The notes: generated by a model from the sequence alone, not told the origin. Positions 29,414 to 38,573 are shown, counted from the first letter of the stretch. The stretch: DNA of 64,000 nucleotides from Alphaproteobacteria bacterium (GCA_028289425.1 JANQPL010000014.1:1-64000); one strand, 5' to 3'. Numbers and translations: made by a program.

Positions 29414-29458
29414 TGTTACCCATGTCTCCGGTATAAACTGTTACCTATGTCTCCGGTA
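29414..29458. repeat. Tandem 20-bp repeat resembling an IS terminus
   Basis: Two near-identical units, TGTTACCCATGTCTCCGGTA (29414-29433) and TGTTACCTATGTCTCCGGTA (29439-29458), spaced 25 bases start to start. TGTTACC.ATGTCTCCGG is the kind of repeated terminal sequence seen at ends of some insertion sequences with an integrase-type transposase (IS481/IS21-like). No transposase is nearby, so this is best read as a remnant end. It sits 18 bases left of the tRNA fragment. Confidence 0.5.
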
Positions 29459-29475
29459 CGGACCCCCGCAGCGGA

Positions 29476-29522
29476 TGGCGTCCCCGGCAGGATTCGAACC
29501 TGCGACCCTCAGATTAGGAATC
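29476..29522 (-). pseudogene. tRNA-Arg(CCU) 3' fragment (attachment-site remnant)
   Basis: On the minus strand this is the anticodon loop TTCCTAA with anticodon CCU, a CAGA/TCTG stem, variable loop, the T arm GGTTCGAATCC, the acceptor half CGGGGAC, discriminator G and CCA. The D arm and 5' acceptor half are missing: sequence upstream (above 29525) is unrelated. It is therefore the 3' half of a tRNA gene. Its acceptor strand pairs with GTCCCCG of the 5' fragment at 31434, not with that of the complete tRNA at 43300. Confidence 0.8.
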
Positions 29523-29635
29523 TGTGCGAGCGCGGGGGGATTGGGCAAGTAGATCAATATCTTATCAGATTTGAACCACTAGCAAATACCGAGTAAGCAC
29601 CGAAAACAATATCTAACGCAATCCCTTAAACGAGA

Positions 29636-30409
29636 TTAGTCCATTGAATGTTGTTGGACAATTTGTTCGCCGTCTGCATGCGTCTCTAATGAGAAATCGG
29701 AGAAGAGCGCTGGAGCATCCTGTTTTACAATTTTTAGAAGGTTGCCGCAGACCATTCGCATTTCATAGTCACCTTCCAGCGATCCGCGCACGCTCAAGAA
29801 ATGACGAATTGCTCGAGCATTTGCCGTAACTACAATTGTTGTCGAAATCGCATTTGGCAAAACGCTTCTTGCAAGCGTCTTCTGCCAACGGCGATGTTCA
29901 GATCCAATATCTGAATTCCGTTTTGCAAACTCACTGAGCAAAGTGCGATAGGTATTTTGAATTGACTGAGTTGTTTTTTCCCATATGGCGGCTAGGTTTT
30001 TATCCTTTTGTAACCCGAAGGGAGCAACAAAAGCCGCTTCGCTTTCATCATGGTATTGTTGTGAAAGCTGACTAAATGCAAAACCAACGCGATGCCGGAC
30101 GAGTTGATGGGTAAACGCTCTGCTGACTCCGTCAATTATGAAAGTCCATGACACGTGTTCCAATACGCTTTCATGCCCTTTCGCTATGAGGTTAGCGATA
30201 TATTTATCTGTAGGGTAACGAATCCGCTTGGTATCTTCGTTGAATGACATGTAGCAAACGCGACCAGCGATTTCCGTGAGAAGCTCAGCAGGTTCAGCAG
30301 ATGCGTCTGTTTTCCAGGACATTGAGTTGTCCTTCAAAAATTCTCGAGCCGATTTGATATCGACGTTTGGTCGGGAAACTACATAGATCTTGAGAGTTTT
30401 CAGGTTCAT
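29636..30409 (-). CDS. thyX: FAD-dependent thymidylate synthase
   Basis: Makes dTMP from dUMP with methylene-tetrahydrofolate and FAD. The 257-residue protein carries the ThyX motif RHR (105-107) followed by eight residues and Ser116 (RHRVGFAFSQLS). SVLPNAISTTIVVTANARAIRHFL is the second dUMP/FAD-binding segment. Odd: the next conserved Arg (SQRY in most family members) is Gln118 here (SQQY). The start codon overlaps the stop of the dcd-like gene by four bases (ATGA), so translation is probably coupled. A ThyX on a mobile island next to a dCTP-deaminase-like protein suggests manipulation of the dUTP/dTTP pool rather than housekeeping. Confidence 0.9.
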   Translation of the reverse strand: MNLKTLKIYVVSRPNVDIKSAREFLKDNSMSWKTDASAEPAELLTEIAGRVCYMSFNEDTKRIRYPTDKYIANLIAKGHESVLEHVSWTFIIDGVSRAFTHQLVRHRVGFAFSQLSQQYHDESEAAFVAPFGLQKDKNLAAIWEKTTQSIQNTYRTLLSEFAKRNSDIGSEHRRWQKTLARSVLPNAISTTIVVTANARAIRHFLSVRGSLEGDYEMRMVCGNLLKIVKQDAPALFSDFSLETHADGEQIVQQHSMD

Positions 30410-31320
30410 TGACTATCCTGTTTGCCGGAATTTTCAATTAGTTCCTCTAGATTTTGGATGCGCGACTCCAGACCGACAATGTCGCCCCGTCTTTCAACAG
30501 AATCTATTCGGCTTTCGATGTTGGAAATCGTAGCGGACAGGTCAAGCTCCTTCCGAAACTCATCGCGACTCACGTTCCCACTTGATGCCACCAAGACCAC
30601 GCACACGCCCCCAACTATCGCGGATATTACGCTTGCAGCTGCCGGAAGGAGTATTTTCAACCGTTCAAACTGATCCAGCTTTCTATCCACCGCCGCACTT
30701 GCTGCAATATCCATCCGTTGCCCAAATGCCGCAAAATCCGGAGCCAGTCGATTTAGCAATTTGCCAATAGAGCTACTTTCAGTTGTTCCAGACCGCCGCT
30801 GTGAATAATCCGCTGCGCACAAAGAGCCAAGATCAAACACGAGGAGCGAAACGATGACTTCACCAATTTTAAGATTGTATGGTGTGCGCCCCATATTGAT
30901 AATTGTGAAAGATAGGTGACCAGAATAACCTGGATCAACATGCCCAGGATTTGTCATTAGGATCGAATTTCTCGAAACAGATGCTGGAGGAAATCCAAAA
31001 GCTCCGTAGCGACCACCCAGGGAAATTTTTTCTCGTGTTTCTATAAGAGCCGTTTGTCCCGGCTCAAGGCTTGTGCCAGTGCTATGTTCTAAATCTGCTG
31101 ATTGATCGCTCTCTCGCGAAGGGAAGGGCGGCGGCTTGTAAATATGCCCGATAGTCAGATCTAGGGAACTGGGTTGGACCGGACCGTCTTTTTCAAACTT
31201 CGCCGCTTCAGCAATATCAAAGCCGGTGTATCCTCCTGCTAAGCTCCGTACCTCTAGCGTAATTGCATTCGACTGAATCGCTTCCAAGATTGCTTGGTCA
31301 TTCAAAATTGCTGCCGACAT
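30406..31320 (-). CDS. dCTP deaminase/dUTPase-fold protein with membrane anchor and coiled coil
   Basis: 304 residues. About 45-165 matches the dCTP deaminase fold: PSSLDLTIG (50-58), VSRNSILM (115-122), HVDPGYSG (127-134) and KIGEVIVSLLVFDL (151-164). The Glu that activates water in dCTP deaminases (E. coli E138, in VLEFYN) aligns with Thr139 (SFTIIN). The Asp of the HVDPGYSG motif is kept. Residues about 223-246 form a membrane helix and 255-298 a coiled coil with heptads (IESRIDSVERR, LESRIQNLEELI). The typical enzyme ends near 190, so the tail is an addition. GGTGAG lies upstream of the ATG. It is coupled to thyX. Deamination activity is doubtful; dUTPase, sensing or a defence role are possible. 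Confidence 0.75.
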   Translation of the reverse strand: MSAAILNDQAILEAIQSNAITLEVRSLAGGYTGFDIAEAAKFEKDGPVQPSSLDLTIGHIYKPPPFPSRESDQSADLEHSTGTSLEPGQTALIETREKISLGGRYGAFGFPPASVSRNSILMTNPGHVDPGYSGHLSFTIINMGRTPYNLKIGEVIVSLLVFDLGSLCAADYSQRRSGTTESSSIGKLLNRLAPDFAAFGQRMDIAASAAVDRKLDQFERLKILLPAAASVISAIVGGVCVVLVASSGNVSRDEFRKELDLSATISNIESRIDSVERRGDIVGLESRIQNLEELIENSGKQDSQ

Positions 31321-31433
31321 TTTTGCTCACCATAACTCGCCACGAATTTCACATATTGCCACAAACTCTTGCAGCCATCGATCGAATGGTTCCTATCAGA
31401 ATCACGCGGGACGTGCTATTGGATGGAGGGTTT

Positions 31434-31473
31434 GTCCCCGTAGCTCAGTCGGATAGAGCACTGGATTCCTAAT
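31434..31473 (+). pseudogene. tRNA-Arg(CCU) 5' fragment
   Basis: GTCCCCG acceptor strand, TAGCTCAGTCGGATAGAGC D arm, then CTGGATTCCTAAT through the anticodon CCU, where homology stops sharply and AT-rich sequence follows. The break lies in the anticodon loop, a usual crossover point for tyrosine integrases. It is the missing half of the tRNA fragment at 29476-29522 by acceptor-stem pairing, but lies on the opposite strand. The frameshifted integrase starts 144 bases downstream, so the old tRNA promoter now reads towards it. Confidence 0.8.
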
Positions 31474-31616
31474 TAAATTCAGCGACTTGGACTGAGCTTT
31501 ACGATGTTTGATTAGCCTGACCACCCCTCACTTTTTGATGTATTTTCCGGTTTCCGCGCCATACGTAGCTAGACAGAGCTTCTTACGAAGTGCTGTGAAT
31601 TTGCTGCGAGGAAATT

Positions 31617-32803
31617 ATGTCTGCTTCGAAAACGACCGCACGGCGCATGAAACTAACCAACGCTGTCATTGCAAAGTATCTTATTCCGCCTACAGAGGGA
31701 ATAAGCCAAACCACGATTTATGATACGGAAGTCATTGGCTTCGGCGCCTATCGGACATCAGAGAAACCTGGCAAGTATTTTTGTCAGTTTCGGATCGGTG
31801 GACGGCAACGCAAAAAGACCATCGCACCAGTGACAGAGATGAGTGTTGCCGACGCGCGAGACGAGGCAATCACTCTCAAGACGGCTCCCGCAGAGGCCAA
31901 GACATTATCCATGAACGCAAACTGGCGAGGGAAAGAGGTATTACGTTAGCTGAGGCCTACGAGGCTTTCATGGAGGCCCTAAGACGCAAAGGCGGATCGC
32001 AAACGACGATTAGAGGGTACTCATTCAATTGGCGCACAGGCCTTTCTACTTACGCATCGGTGACACTTGCCGACATCTCCAAAGCAGACATCAGGGGGTG
32101 GCACTCCAAATGGGGAAAACGAGGCCCAACGGCTGCAAATCATACCCTGCGTTTGTTTCGAGCCATCTACAATCACGCGCTCAGAACCACTGACGGCTTG
32201 CCGCCCAATCCATCCATCGCGGTTGATCCATTTCAGGAGCGGGCGCGCCGACCGTACTTGCCGTGGAAGGCGTTGCCAGCATGGCTGGCCGACGTTGAAC
32301 GATTGGAGAACCCGATCCGCCGCAATATGTGGCCCTTCCTACTCTATTCGGGTCTTCGGAAGAGCGATGCGGCGACCATTCTCTGGGACGAGGTCGGCGA
32401 AAACTCTATCCACAGACCGACACCAAAAGGTGGGCGTCTGAAAGCGTTTGACCTGCCTCTATCGGGCAAACTCACCGCGATTCTGGAAGATGCTCGCAAG
32501 GCCCACGAACTGCTGTTCCCCAGATCACCATTCGTCTTCCCGTCAAACAGCGCCTCCGGTCATGTGGAGACATTCCGCGAGAAAACCATTCCTCAAGTCT
32601 CACCGCACATGCTGAGACGCACTTTTGCCACCGCCTGTGTGGAAGCAGGTCTCGATCCCTACACCACCAAACGCTTGCTTAACCACACCGTAGCGCGAGG
32701 TGATGTGACGGCTCTTTATGTCCAGCAATCCTCGGGCTTTCTTCAGGAGCAAATGGAAAAAGTATCTTGTTACATAGATACCAAAGTGACTTTGTCGGCG
32801 TAG
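31617..32803 (+). pseudogene. int: Tyrosine recombinase/integrase, frameshifted
   Basis: Two frames together make one integrase. The first (31617 to about 31890) gives the N-terminal arm-binding domain: KLTNAVIAKYLIPPTEGISQ, YDTEVIGFGAYR, KYFCQFRIGGRQRKKTIAPV. The second (from about 31895) gives HERKLARERGITLAEAYEAFM, the core-binding domain and the catalytic domain with Arg in YSGLRKSDA, HMLRRTFA, LLNHT and the nucleophile Tyr in TALYVQQ. The frame changes by one base between 31880 and 31910 and the first frame stops at 31949. No slippery run is present, so a simple inactivating indel is most likely (or a sequencing error). It sits beside a tRNA fragment, as expected for an island integrase. 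Confidence 0.85.
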
Positions 32804-32831
32804 CCTTTATAAACCCGGCGACAGGGTCGCT

Positions 32832-34928
32832 CTAAATCCCCCCATCAAAAGCCTCAATAAATTCCGACAAGGGTCGTACGCCGGAGAGGCACAAATGTTC
32901 GCGCGCTCGTGTGCAGGCGACGTAAAGAAGGTGCCGTTCGCTCGCATAAACCTCGTCCAACTCAGCTTCATCGGCCGCGTCTTCAATGCGAGATTGAAGA
33001 GGTAGCGCATCATCGTCGCAGGCCATCACCAACACCGCACGGTATTCAAGGCCCTTAGCCAAGTGCATGGTGCCGAGGTTGATTTTCTCTGACATGATTT
33101 CTTCGGCGCCGCTTAAGGTTTGTACTTCCTGTCCAACCTTGGCCAGCATGTCGCGGGCCCGTGGCAGGTAACTCCGGTCGCGGACGAACACGCCAATTTC
33201 GTTGGGCGCAGTGCCATCGTCGATCATTTTGGCAATCCAGGCAGAGGCCAGTGCTGCTTCCCCATCTTGCGTGTCTGCTCTTATCACATGAGGGGTGGGC
33301 CCATTGAACAAGGAAACCGTGCCTGTACGGCGGTCTTCGTTACCGTCCATGTCCCGCACGGCGCGCGGCAACAACTTGTCTGCGGCTTCACGAATTTGAT
33401 GGCTCGTGCGGTAATTTACTTTCAGTGTCGACGATCGGCCGCGAATGTCCACCCCGAGAGATTTCCACGAAAAAGGATGTTGAAAGATGCGCTGTCCCAA
33501 ATCTCCGGCGAAGAAAAGCGCGTTATCGGTATCGGGCGCAATAGCGGCGAGAAACTGCAACTCAGCGGGCCCAAGGTCTTGGGCCTCATCCACCACAATG
33601 TGTGAGTAGGGCTTGTCTGGCTTTGGTCCAAAATGGTCTGCCATTTCAACGAAAAGGGTAGACGCCGTCTTCATGCCTTTGCGTTCAATCGCTTGCCGCG
33701 TGCGTTCAAAAACTGGCCACAGCGTTTCCCGCTGCTTTCGGCCCACGCGGCTGCGCTTTCCCGTGCGCGTCACGTCAAGATAATCATCGATCGTTTTCAG
33801 ATGCCACCCATCGACGACATCGCGCCACTCGGTCCAGACGAAGCGTTCATCAAAGGCAGACAAGTCTGCTGATTCACGCGCCAAGATGGCCCTTACATCA
33901 TCTTCTTTAGCCACATAGGGTTCGCGCCCAAAGGTAAGGGTGTAAAGTTCTGCTGCAGCATCCACGAAGGACGCCACATTGATGCTCGGCACTATGCCCT
34001 TTTCGCCCCCGCTTAATATGGTCAGTTTACGTTTGAGGGAAGCCGCAAGTGGTCTTGAAAACGTGGTCAGCAAAACTTTTGCATTTGGCGCTTTGGCAAG
34101 CCGTTGTGCGCGATGCAGTGCCACCACTGTTTTACCGGTGCCGGCGGAACCGCCCACGCGAGCAGGGCCGCTAAAATCTTGCTCAACAATTTTCTGTTGG
34201 CTGGGGTGCAGGAAAACTGTCCACTGCTCCCAGGGGTATTCTAGGGCAGCCTCCAGTGCATCGCGCCCTTCCACCACGCGGAAGCGGCGCTGCGCATCTG
34301 GGTGAAGGGCTGCATCTTGGCTGTCTTCCACGATTGTTGGCAGCGGCGGCGCTTCGCCCACGGCAAAGGCCAATACGGCCTCTTGCGCTTCTTGCGGAAG
34401 GTGCGTGACAAGGTCCAGCAATTCGTCGGTCGTTGCCGCACACAACCGGTCCACCCATTGCGGCGGCACTCCATGGGTTAAGAGTTCATCGGAAGCCGTG
34501 TTCGCCAGTGGTGGTGGCTCACTTGGACCTGCTGCAACTTCATCCGGATCCGGAGCGTGATCAAAGGTGCCTGCAGAGACAAGTTCTCGTTTTTCGACGG
34601 TTTCCTCAACCTCAACGATTTGCAGCGCGCGCGTTTTGGGGTGCACCTCAAACATACGCCGCTCCGCCCAGGCATAGGCATCATCGTGGTGATCCACATA
34701 GCACAGCACCATGCGGTCCCCTTCCTTGTGAACGATCAGACGCACATCGCGGTTGGCACGAACCGACCAGAAGTTTTTGTCCTTTGAATTGTCGATGCGG
34801 TGGAAGGATTTACCTTCGCCCGCCGGGTCCATCTGAAGATCAAAGGCAGCCATCTTAGCGGCCTTTTGCGACTGGTTGTCGAGCTTGGTCAGCGCAGATT
34901 GAAAGGTGTCGGCGATGAGGAACTTCAC
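32832..34928 (-). CDS. UvrD-like helicase with RelE/ParE-like N-terminal domain
   Basis: 698 residues. About 1-95 resemble a RelE/ParE-type fold (FWSVRANRDVRLIVHKEGDRMVLCYVDHHDDAYAWAERR). After a charged linker come superfamily 1 helicase motifs: Walker A GSAGTGKTVVALHRAQRL (about 262), Walker B VDEAQDLGPAELQFLAAI (about 446), VNYRTSHQIREAA, and a C-terminal LLYVACTRAREHLCL. The first four bases overlap the zinc-ribbon gene upstream. Last gene of the res-mod operon. Such RelE-UvrD fusions occur in defence islands. The N-terminal part may be a regulatory or nuclease module. Confidence 0.8.
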   Translation of the reverse strand: MKFLIADTFQSALTKLDNQSQKAAKMAAFDLQMDPAGEGKSFHRIDNSKDKNFWSVRANRDVRLIVHKEGDRMVLCYVDHHDDAYAWAERRMFEVHPKTRALQIVEVEETVEKRELVSAGTFDHAPDPDEVAAGPSEPPPLANTASDELLTHGVPPQWVDRLCAATTDELLDLVTHLPQEAQEAVLAFAVGEAPPLPTIVEDSQDAALHPDAQRRFRVVEGRDALEAALEYPWEQWTVFLHPSQQKIVEQDFSGPARVGGSAGTGKTVVALHRAQRLAKAPNAKVLLTTFSRPLAASLKRKLTILSGGEKGIVPSINVASFVDAAAELYTLTFGREPYVAKEDDVRAILARESADLSAFDERFVWTEWRDVVDGWHLKTIDDYLDVTRTGKRSRVGRKQRETLWPVFERTRQAIERKGMKTASTLFVEMADHFGPKPDKPYSHIVVDEAQDLGPAELQFLAAIAPDTDNALFFAGDLGQRIFQHPFSWKSLGVDIRGRSSTLKVNYRTSHQIREAADKLLPRAVRDMDGNEDRRTGTVSLFNGPTPHVIRADTQDGEAALASAWIAKMIDDGTAPNEIGVFVRDRSYLPRARDMLAKVGQEVQTLSGAEEIMSEKINLGTMHLAKGLEYRAVLVMACDDDALPLQSRIEDAADEAELDEVYASERHLLYVACTRAREHLCLSGVRPLSEFIEAFDGGI

Positions 34929-35608
34929 AGCGTGAGTTCCATCTGTTTGTTAAGGTACATCCAATTTCTAATCTTATAATCCCTTGGTTCAATCCGTTGC
35001 GGATGTATCAGCGACATCTCAGAATTTCTAATAAGAACAATACTGCCAATTGAAACAACTTCCTCCGAAGACGTGAACTCAAACTGAATGGGAATGTCAT
35101 CTATTGCGTCTGTTATTCGTCCCCAAACGTTGACTTCCCAACCATTGCGATCAATTTGATCAACGACGACGTGTCGCCATTCACTGTTTGGATCGTGTTT
35201 CGAGATACCGCGATAAATACCCAACGAACTTGCTGCCTCAACAAGTTCAACTTTTTCTCCGCGTTTTCTTGGCGTAATTGCCGGACAGACATTTCTAACA
35301 GTATGTTCGTTTTGAAGACGGTGATCTGTACATGGATGCTTAGGCCACGGGGGCCCCAGGTCATCGAAATAAACCCGGCTCCCATAAGAATTTGCGTAAA
35401 AGAAAACTGTGCTTCCACATACTGGACACTTTGCATTTGGCTGAACGAAACAGGAAGAGGAGTAACTATTTGCGCCGAATTCTCGGAGGCACCTCCTGGC
35501 ATCCCTTTCGCTCAAGAAACTCCTAACTCGTTCGCGAGAGAGGCCAGCGCGGCCGTATTGTACGCACCAAGGACAAATGCAATCAGAGTAATGGTTGTGG
35601 CCAGCCAA
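34925..35608 (-). CDS. Zinc-ribbon hypothetical protein
   Basis: 227 residues, no confident family name. The N-terminal half holds Cys/His pairs: CICPWC near residue 10-15, then CPVCGSTVFFYANSYGSRVYFDDLGP followed by PKHPCTDH (in parts). This gives one or two zinc ribbons. The C-terminal half (about 105-225) looks like a small beta-rich domain (WEVNVWGRITDAIDDIPIQFEF). The gene lies between mod and the helicase with a 4-base overlap to the latter and 12 bases from mod, so it belongs to that operon. A DNA- or partner-binding accessory subunit is likely. Confidence 0.65.
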   Translation of the reverse strand: MAGHNHYSDCICPWCVQYGRAGLSRERVRSFLSERDARRCLREFGANSYSSSCFVQPNAKCPVCGSTVFFYANSYGSRVYFDDLGPPWPKHPCTDHRLQNEHTVRNVCPAITPRKRGEKVELVEAASSLGIYRGISKHDPNSEWRHVVVDQIDRNGWEVNVWGRITDAIDDIPIQFEFTSSEEVVSIGSIVLIRNSEMSLIHPQRIEPRDYKIRNWMYLNKQMELTL

Positions 35609-35620
35609 GAATACAACTCC

Positions 35621-38551
35621 TCAAACGCTGAACACCTTCATAACTTCATCCCCATAATGATTTATTACCTTCACGGCGATGCGGCCACTGTCGGGGCGCG
35701 GGAAGGAGCGGGAGGTGTCGCGGTAAAGGGTTTGCCAGGCTTCTTCGTTGATTTCGGCTTTCAGCGCTGTCTTGAGAGATTTGTACGGGTCGCCCGCGCC
35801 CAGGAAATAAGCGTGGCGCACAAAGAAGCTTTCTTCATTGTAATCATCATCAATAAACCAAGCGGCGATGTCCTGCGTGTCGCCATGGCGGATCTCACCG
35901 GTCGCCGGCACAAACACATCCATGCCTCGGATGGTGACGGTCAGGTCTTCGCCCTTTTCATTGATGGCAATGTCGGGCTCGCCAATCACCATGAACAAAT
36001 TGGCGTTCTTATCGCGGCGCAGATCTTCCGCCATATGAAGGTCGGGGTTCATCTTCGCCTTGATGATGCGCAAGGGGCCAAGCTTGGTTACGTCGCTGGC
36101 ATGGGCGTCGTATCCAAAAGCGCAGGCGATCAGAATGTCAAAGCGTGCTTCGGTGGCTTCACGCGCCGCGGCCATCAGGTCCGTGCGATGCAGGGTGCCA
36201 TATTCAGGGCCGATCATGATGGCGGCGCGTCGTTCGCTCTCCCCTTCCAGGAAGTGGCCTTCACCGCAAATCATGTCACCTGCCCAGGGCGCGATGTGGT
36301 TAAACGTTATGCGGTCTTCCTTGACCCCTTGCTGCACACCAGCGGTACGCAGGTTTTCGAGGATCACTTGAACGAAATCCACTTCGTCAGCAAGCGCGCT
36401 TCTGCGCTTTTTGGATTGGAGTTCGGGAAGAAAGTCGTCTTCGTCCATGGGCACCACGCGGTGGGGCGACAGGCTTTCGACCGTAAAGGGGCCCGCCACG
36501 CGCACACGCGATTTGTCTTCGTAAGGACGGTCATAAAGGAATTCCACGTCAGCCGCCCGTGCGATGGATTCGTCAATATCTTTTTGCCGCGCAATGCGCT
36601 GTTCCCACCACTGCGCATGGGCGTTTTTTGCATCGCTCGACCAGTCGTCAGCTGCATCTCGGGGGATTTCCCATTCTTCCCATGTTTCGCCGACGGCTTT
36701 GTTGAGCTGTTCGCGCAAAGGCTCAAGTTTTTCTTGATAGGTTTCCCAAATTACATCGATCTCCGCATTGTTGGCGATGGATTTGAGTGTGATGTGCGGT
36801 GCGCGCTCATAAACGAAGCCCTGTCGCACATCCCCAAAGGTTGTGCCTTCAATGGGTGGCTTGCCGGTGATTTCCGATTCTTTTTGTCGTCCGTCAGCTG
36901 AATCTTTGAGGTAATAGTACGGATACTTGGCGGCCATCAGCCGCTGCCGCGCAAGCGCCAATGCGACGCGGCTGGTATCTATGGTAATCCAGCGCCGCCC
37001 CCATTGTTCTGCGACCGTTGCCGTTGTGCCGGAGCCGCAGGTCGGATCAAGCACAAGATCGCCGGGATCAGTGACCATGAGAAGGCAACGCGCCACCAAA
37101 CCTTCATTCGTCTCTACGACGTACTTCTTATCGGTTGCACCTCCGAATTCTGTCCACACATTCGACAAGGCATAAACCTGGAAATCAGAGAACTTGCGTA
37201 GGTACCTTATCGCTGTTTTTTGTGGAATTACGCGCCCGCTAGCGATGAGGCGACGCATTCCTTCTTCACTGGTCTTCCAACGAGTTTGAAGTGTGGGTTG
37301 AAACGTCTTCCCAACGAAATTGACTGTGAACCATGAAGCCGCGCCTTCACCTTTCTGTCGTCCCATGCTGGCAGATTGGAGATCACTGGCTGTTGCGAAG
37401 TCTGAGCCAGCTTGCAAGGAATCAGGCGATCCGAGTTCGGTTTTTGTCGCCGGGCGTAAGATGCCACCTGGTTCAACGACTTGTCTGTAATGAAACCCTC
37501 CCTCTGCTCCTGGAGTCTTTTTTTTGTAAATCGCTCGGTACTTGGCCGCAGATCGGTCTTTTGTATACCAAACCAAATAGTCCGCGACCCCCGATATGAG
37601 ATCGTTTGTAGACGAGGTCGTTTTTGTAACAGTAATTTCGCTGGCAAAGTTTTCTTCTCCAAAAACTTCATCCATCACTGTACGGACGCGATGCACGTTT
37701 TCGTCACCGATTTGTACAAAGATGGACCCGGAATCGGTCAGCAAGTCGCGCATCACGGTGAGGCGGTCGCGCAAATAAGTGAGATAAGAATGGATGCCGT
37801 CTTTCCACGTGTCGCGGAACGCTTTCACTTGTTCTGGCTCTCTGGTGAGACTATCGAGCTTTCCGTCCTTTACATCGCGCGAACGGGTTGAGACCTGCCA
37901 ATTGGAGTTGAATTTGATGCCATAAGGTGGGTCGAAATAGATTGCTTGCACTTTCCCGCGCAGTTTTTCCCGTTCCGCCAAGGATGCCATGACCTGTAAG
38001 GAATCGCCCAAAATCATGCGGTTCGACCAGTTCTGGTCGTGTTCGTAAAACTCGGTTTTGGCTTCCGCATCAATGCCGTTAAAATCGGAGAATAAGTCCG
38101 GCGCGTCTTGCTCGTCCTTACGCTTTGAGCGCTTCACCAAATCATCGATCAACGCTTTGGGATGGATCTTCTCTTGCACGTAAATCGGCGGGACATTGAC
38201 GACGAGGTCCGACCAGTCCTGATTGTCTTTGCCGCGCCAGGTGAGCTGCGCATCACCAATTTCGATGGAGCCCGTCTCTGCCAGTTGGGCACGCTGTTCT
38301 TCCGTCAGCGTTATTTTGATGCCGTTCCAAACAATCTGTGGGTCCAGATCTTGTTCCCGTTCCCGCACCTCACCCTCTGCCAAGGGCCGCGCGCGGGAAT
38401 AGGCCACCGGTTTTTGTGGCGTGATTTCCTCTAACCGCTCATTGATCGCCTGAAGCTCCGCCGTTGGAATATTCCGCCGCTTTGCTTCTTCATGGGTGAG
38501 CGTTTCGACTTGCTTTTTCTTTTTGGTAGTTCGGGGCGTTCTTTTGGCCAT
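35621..38551 (-). CDS. Type III-like DNA methyltransferase (Mod)
   Basis: 976 residues. The catalytic motif DPPY (FDPPYGIKFNSNW) is near residue 209 and the AdoMet motif DPTCGSGTTATVAEQWGRRW near 500. This order (DPPY before the AdoMet site) is the class-beta arrangement of type III Mod and N6-adenine methyltransferases. The N-terminal 170 residues are a charged, helical extension (KRTPRTTKKKKQVETLTHEEA) and about 570-976 is a long C-terminal region of unknown fold. It lies downstream of res and an orphan gene, the reverse of the usual mod-res order. GGAAG precedes the ATG. Confidence 0.88.
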   Translation of the reverse strand: MAKRTPRTTKKKKQVETLTHEEAKRRNIPTAELQAINERLEEITPQKPVAYSRARPLAEGEVREREQDLDPQIVWNGIKITLTEEQRAQLAETGSIEIGDAQLTWRGKDNQDWSDLVVNVPPIYVQEKIHPKALIDDLVKRSKRKDEQDAPDLFSDFNGIDAEAKTEFYEHDQNWSNRMILGDSLQVMASLAEREKLRGKVQAIYFDPPYGIKFNSNWQVSTRSRDVKDGKLDSLTREPEQVKAFRDTWKDGIHSYLTYLRDRLTVMRDLLTDSGSIFVQIGDENVHRVRTVMDEVFGEENFASEITVTKTTSSTNDLISGVADYLVWYTKDRSAAKYRAIYKKKTPGAEGGFHYRQVVEPGGILRPATKTELGSPDSLQAGSDFATASDLQSASMGRQKGEGAASWFTVNFVGKTFQPTLQTRWKTSEEGMRRLIASGRVIPQKTAIRYLRKFSDFQVYALSNVWTEFGGATDKKYVVETNEGLVARCLLMVTDPGDLVLDPTCGSGTTATVAEQWGRRWITIDTSRVALALARQRLMAAKYPYYYLKDSADGRQKESEITGKPPIEGTTFGDVRQGFVYERAPHITLKSIANNAEIDVIWETYQEKLEPLREQLNKAVGETWEEWEIPRDAADDWSSDAKNAHAQWWEQRIARQKDIDESIARAADVEFLYDRPYEDKSRVRVAGPFTVESLSPHRVVPMDEDDFLPELQSKKRRSALADEVDFVQVILENLRTAGVQQGVKEDRITFNHIAPWAGDMICGEGHFLEGESERRAAIMIGPEYGTLHRTDLMAAAREATEARFDILIACAFGYDAHASDVTKLGPLRIIKAKMNPDLHMAEDLRRDKNANLFMVIGEPDIAINEKGEDLTVTIRGMDVFVPATGEIRHGDTQDIAAWFIDDDYNEESFFVRHAYFLGAGDPYKSLKTALKAEINEEAWQTLYRDTSRSFPRPDSGRIAVKVINHYGDEVMKVFSV

Positions 38552-38573
38552 ATTACTTCCGATAATACCTCGC

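Noticed and set aside
29476-29522. Functional tRNA at the island's left edge
   Set aside because: The D arm and 5' acceptor strand are missing; sequence beyond the anticodon stem does not pair.
35156-36901. A 581-residue plus-strand frame opposite the mod and zinc-ribbon genes
   Set aside because: It is the antisense of strong genes (Mod with DPPY and AdoMet motifs), has no RBS and no family resemblance.
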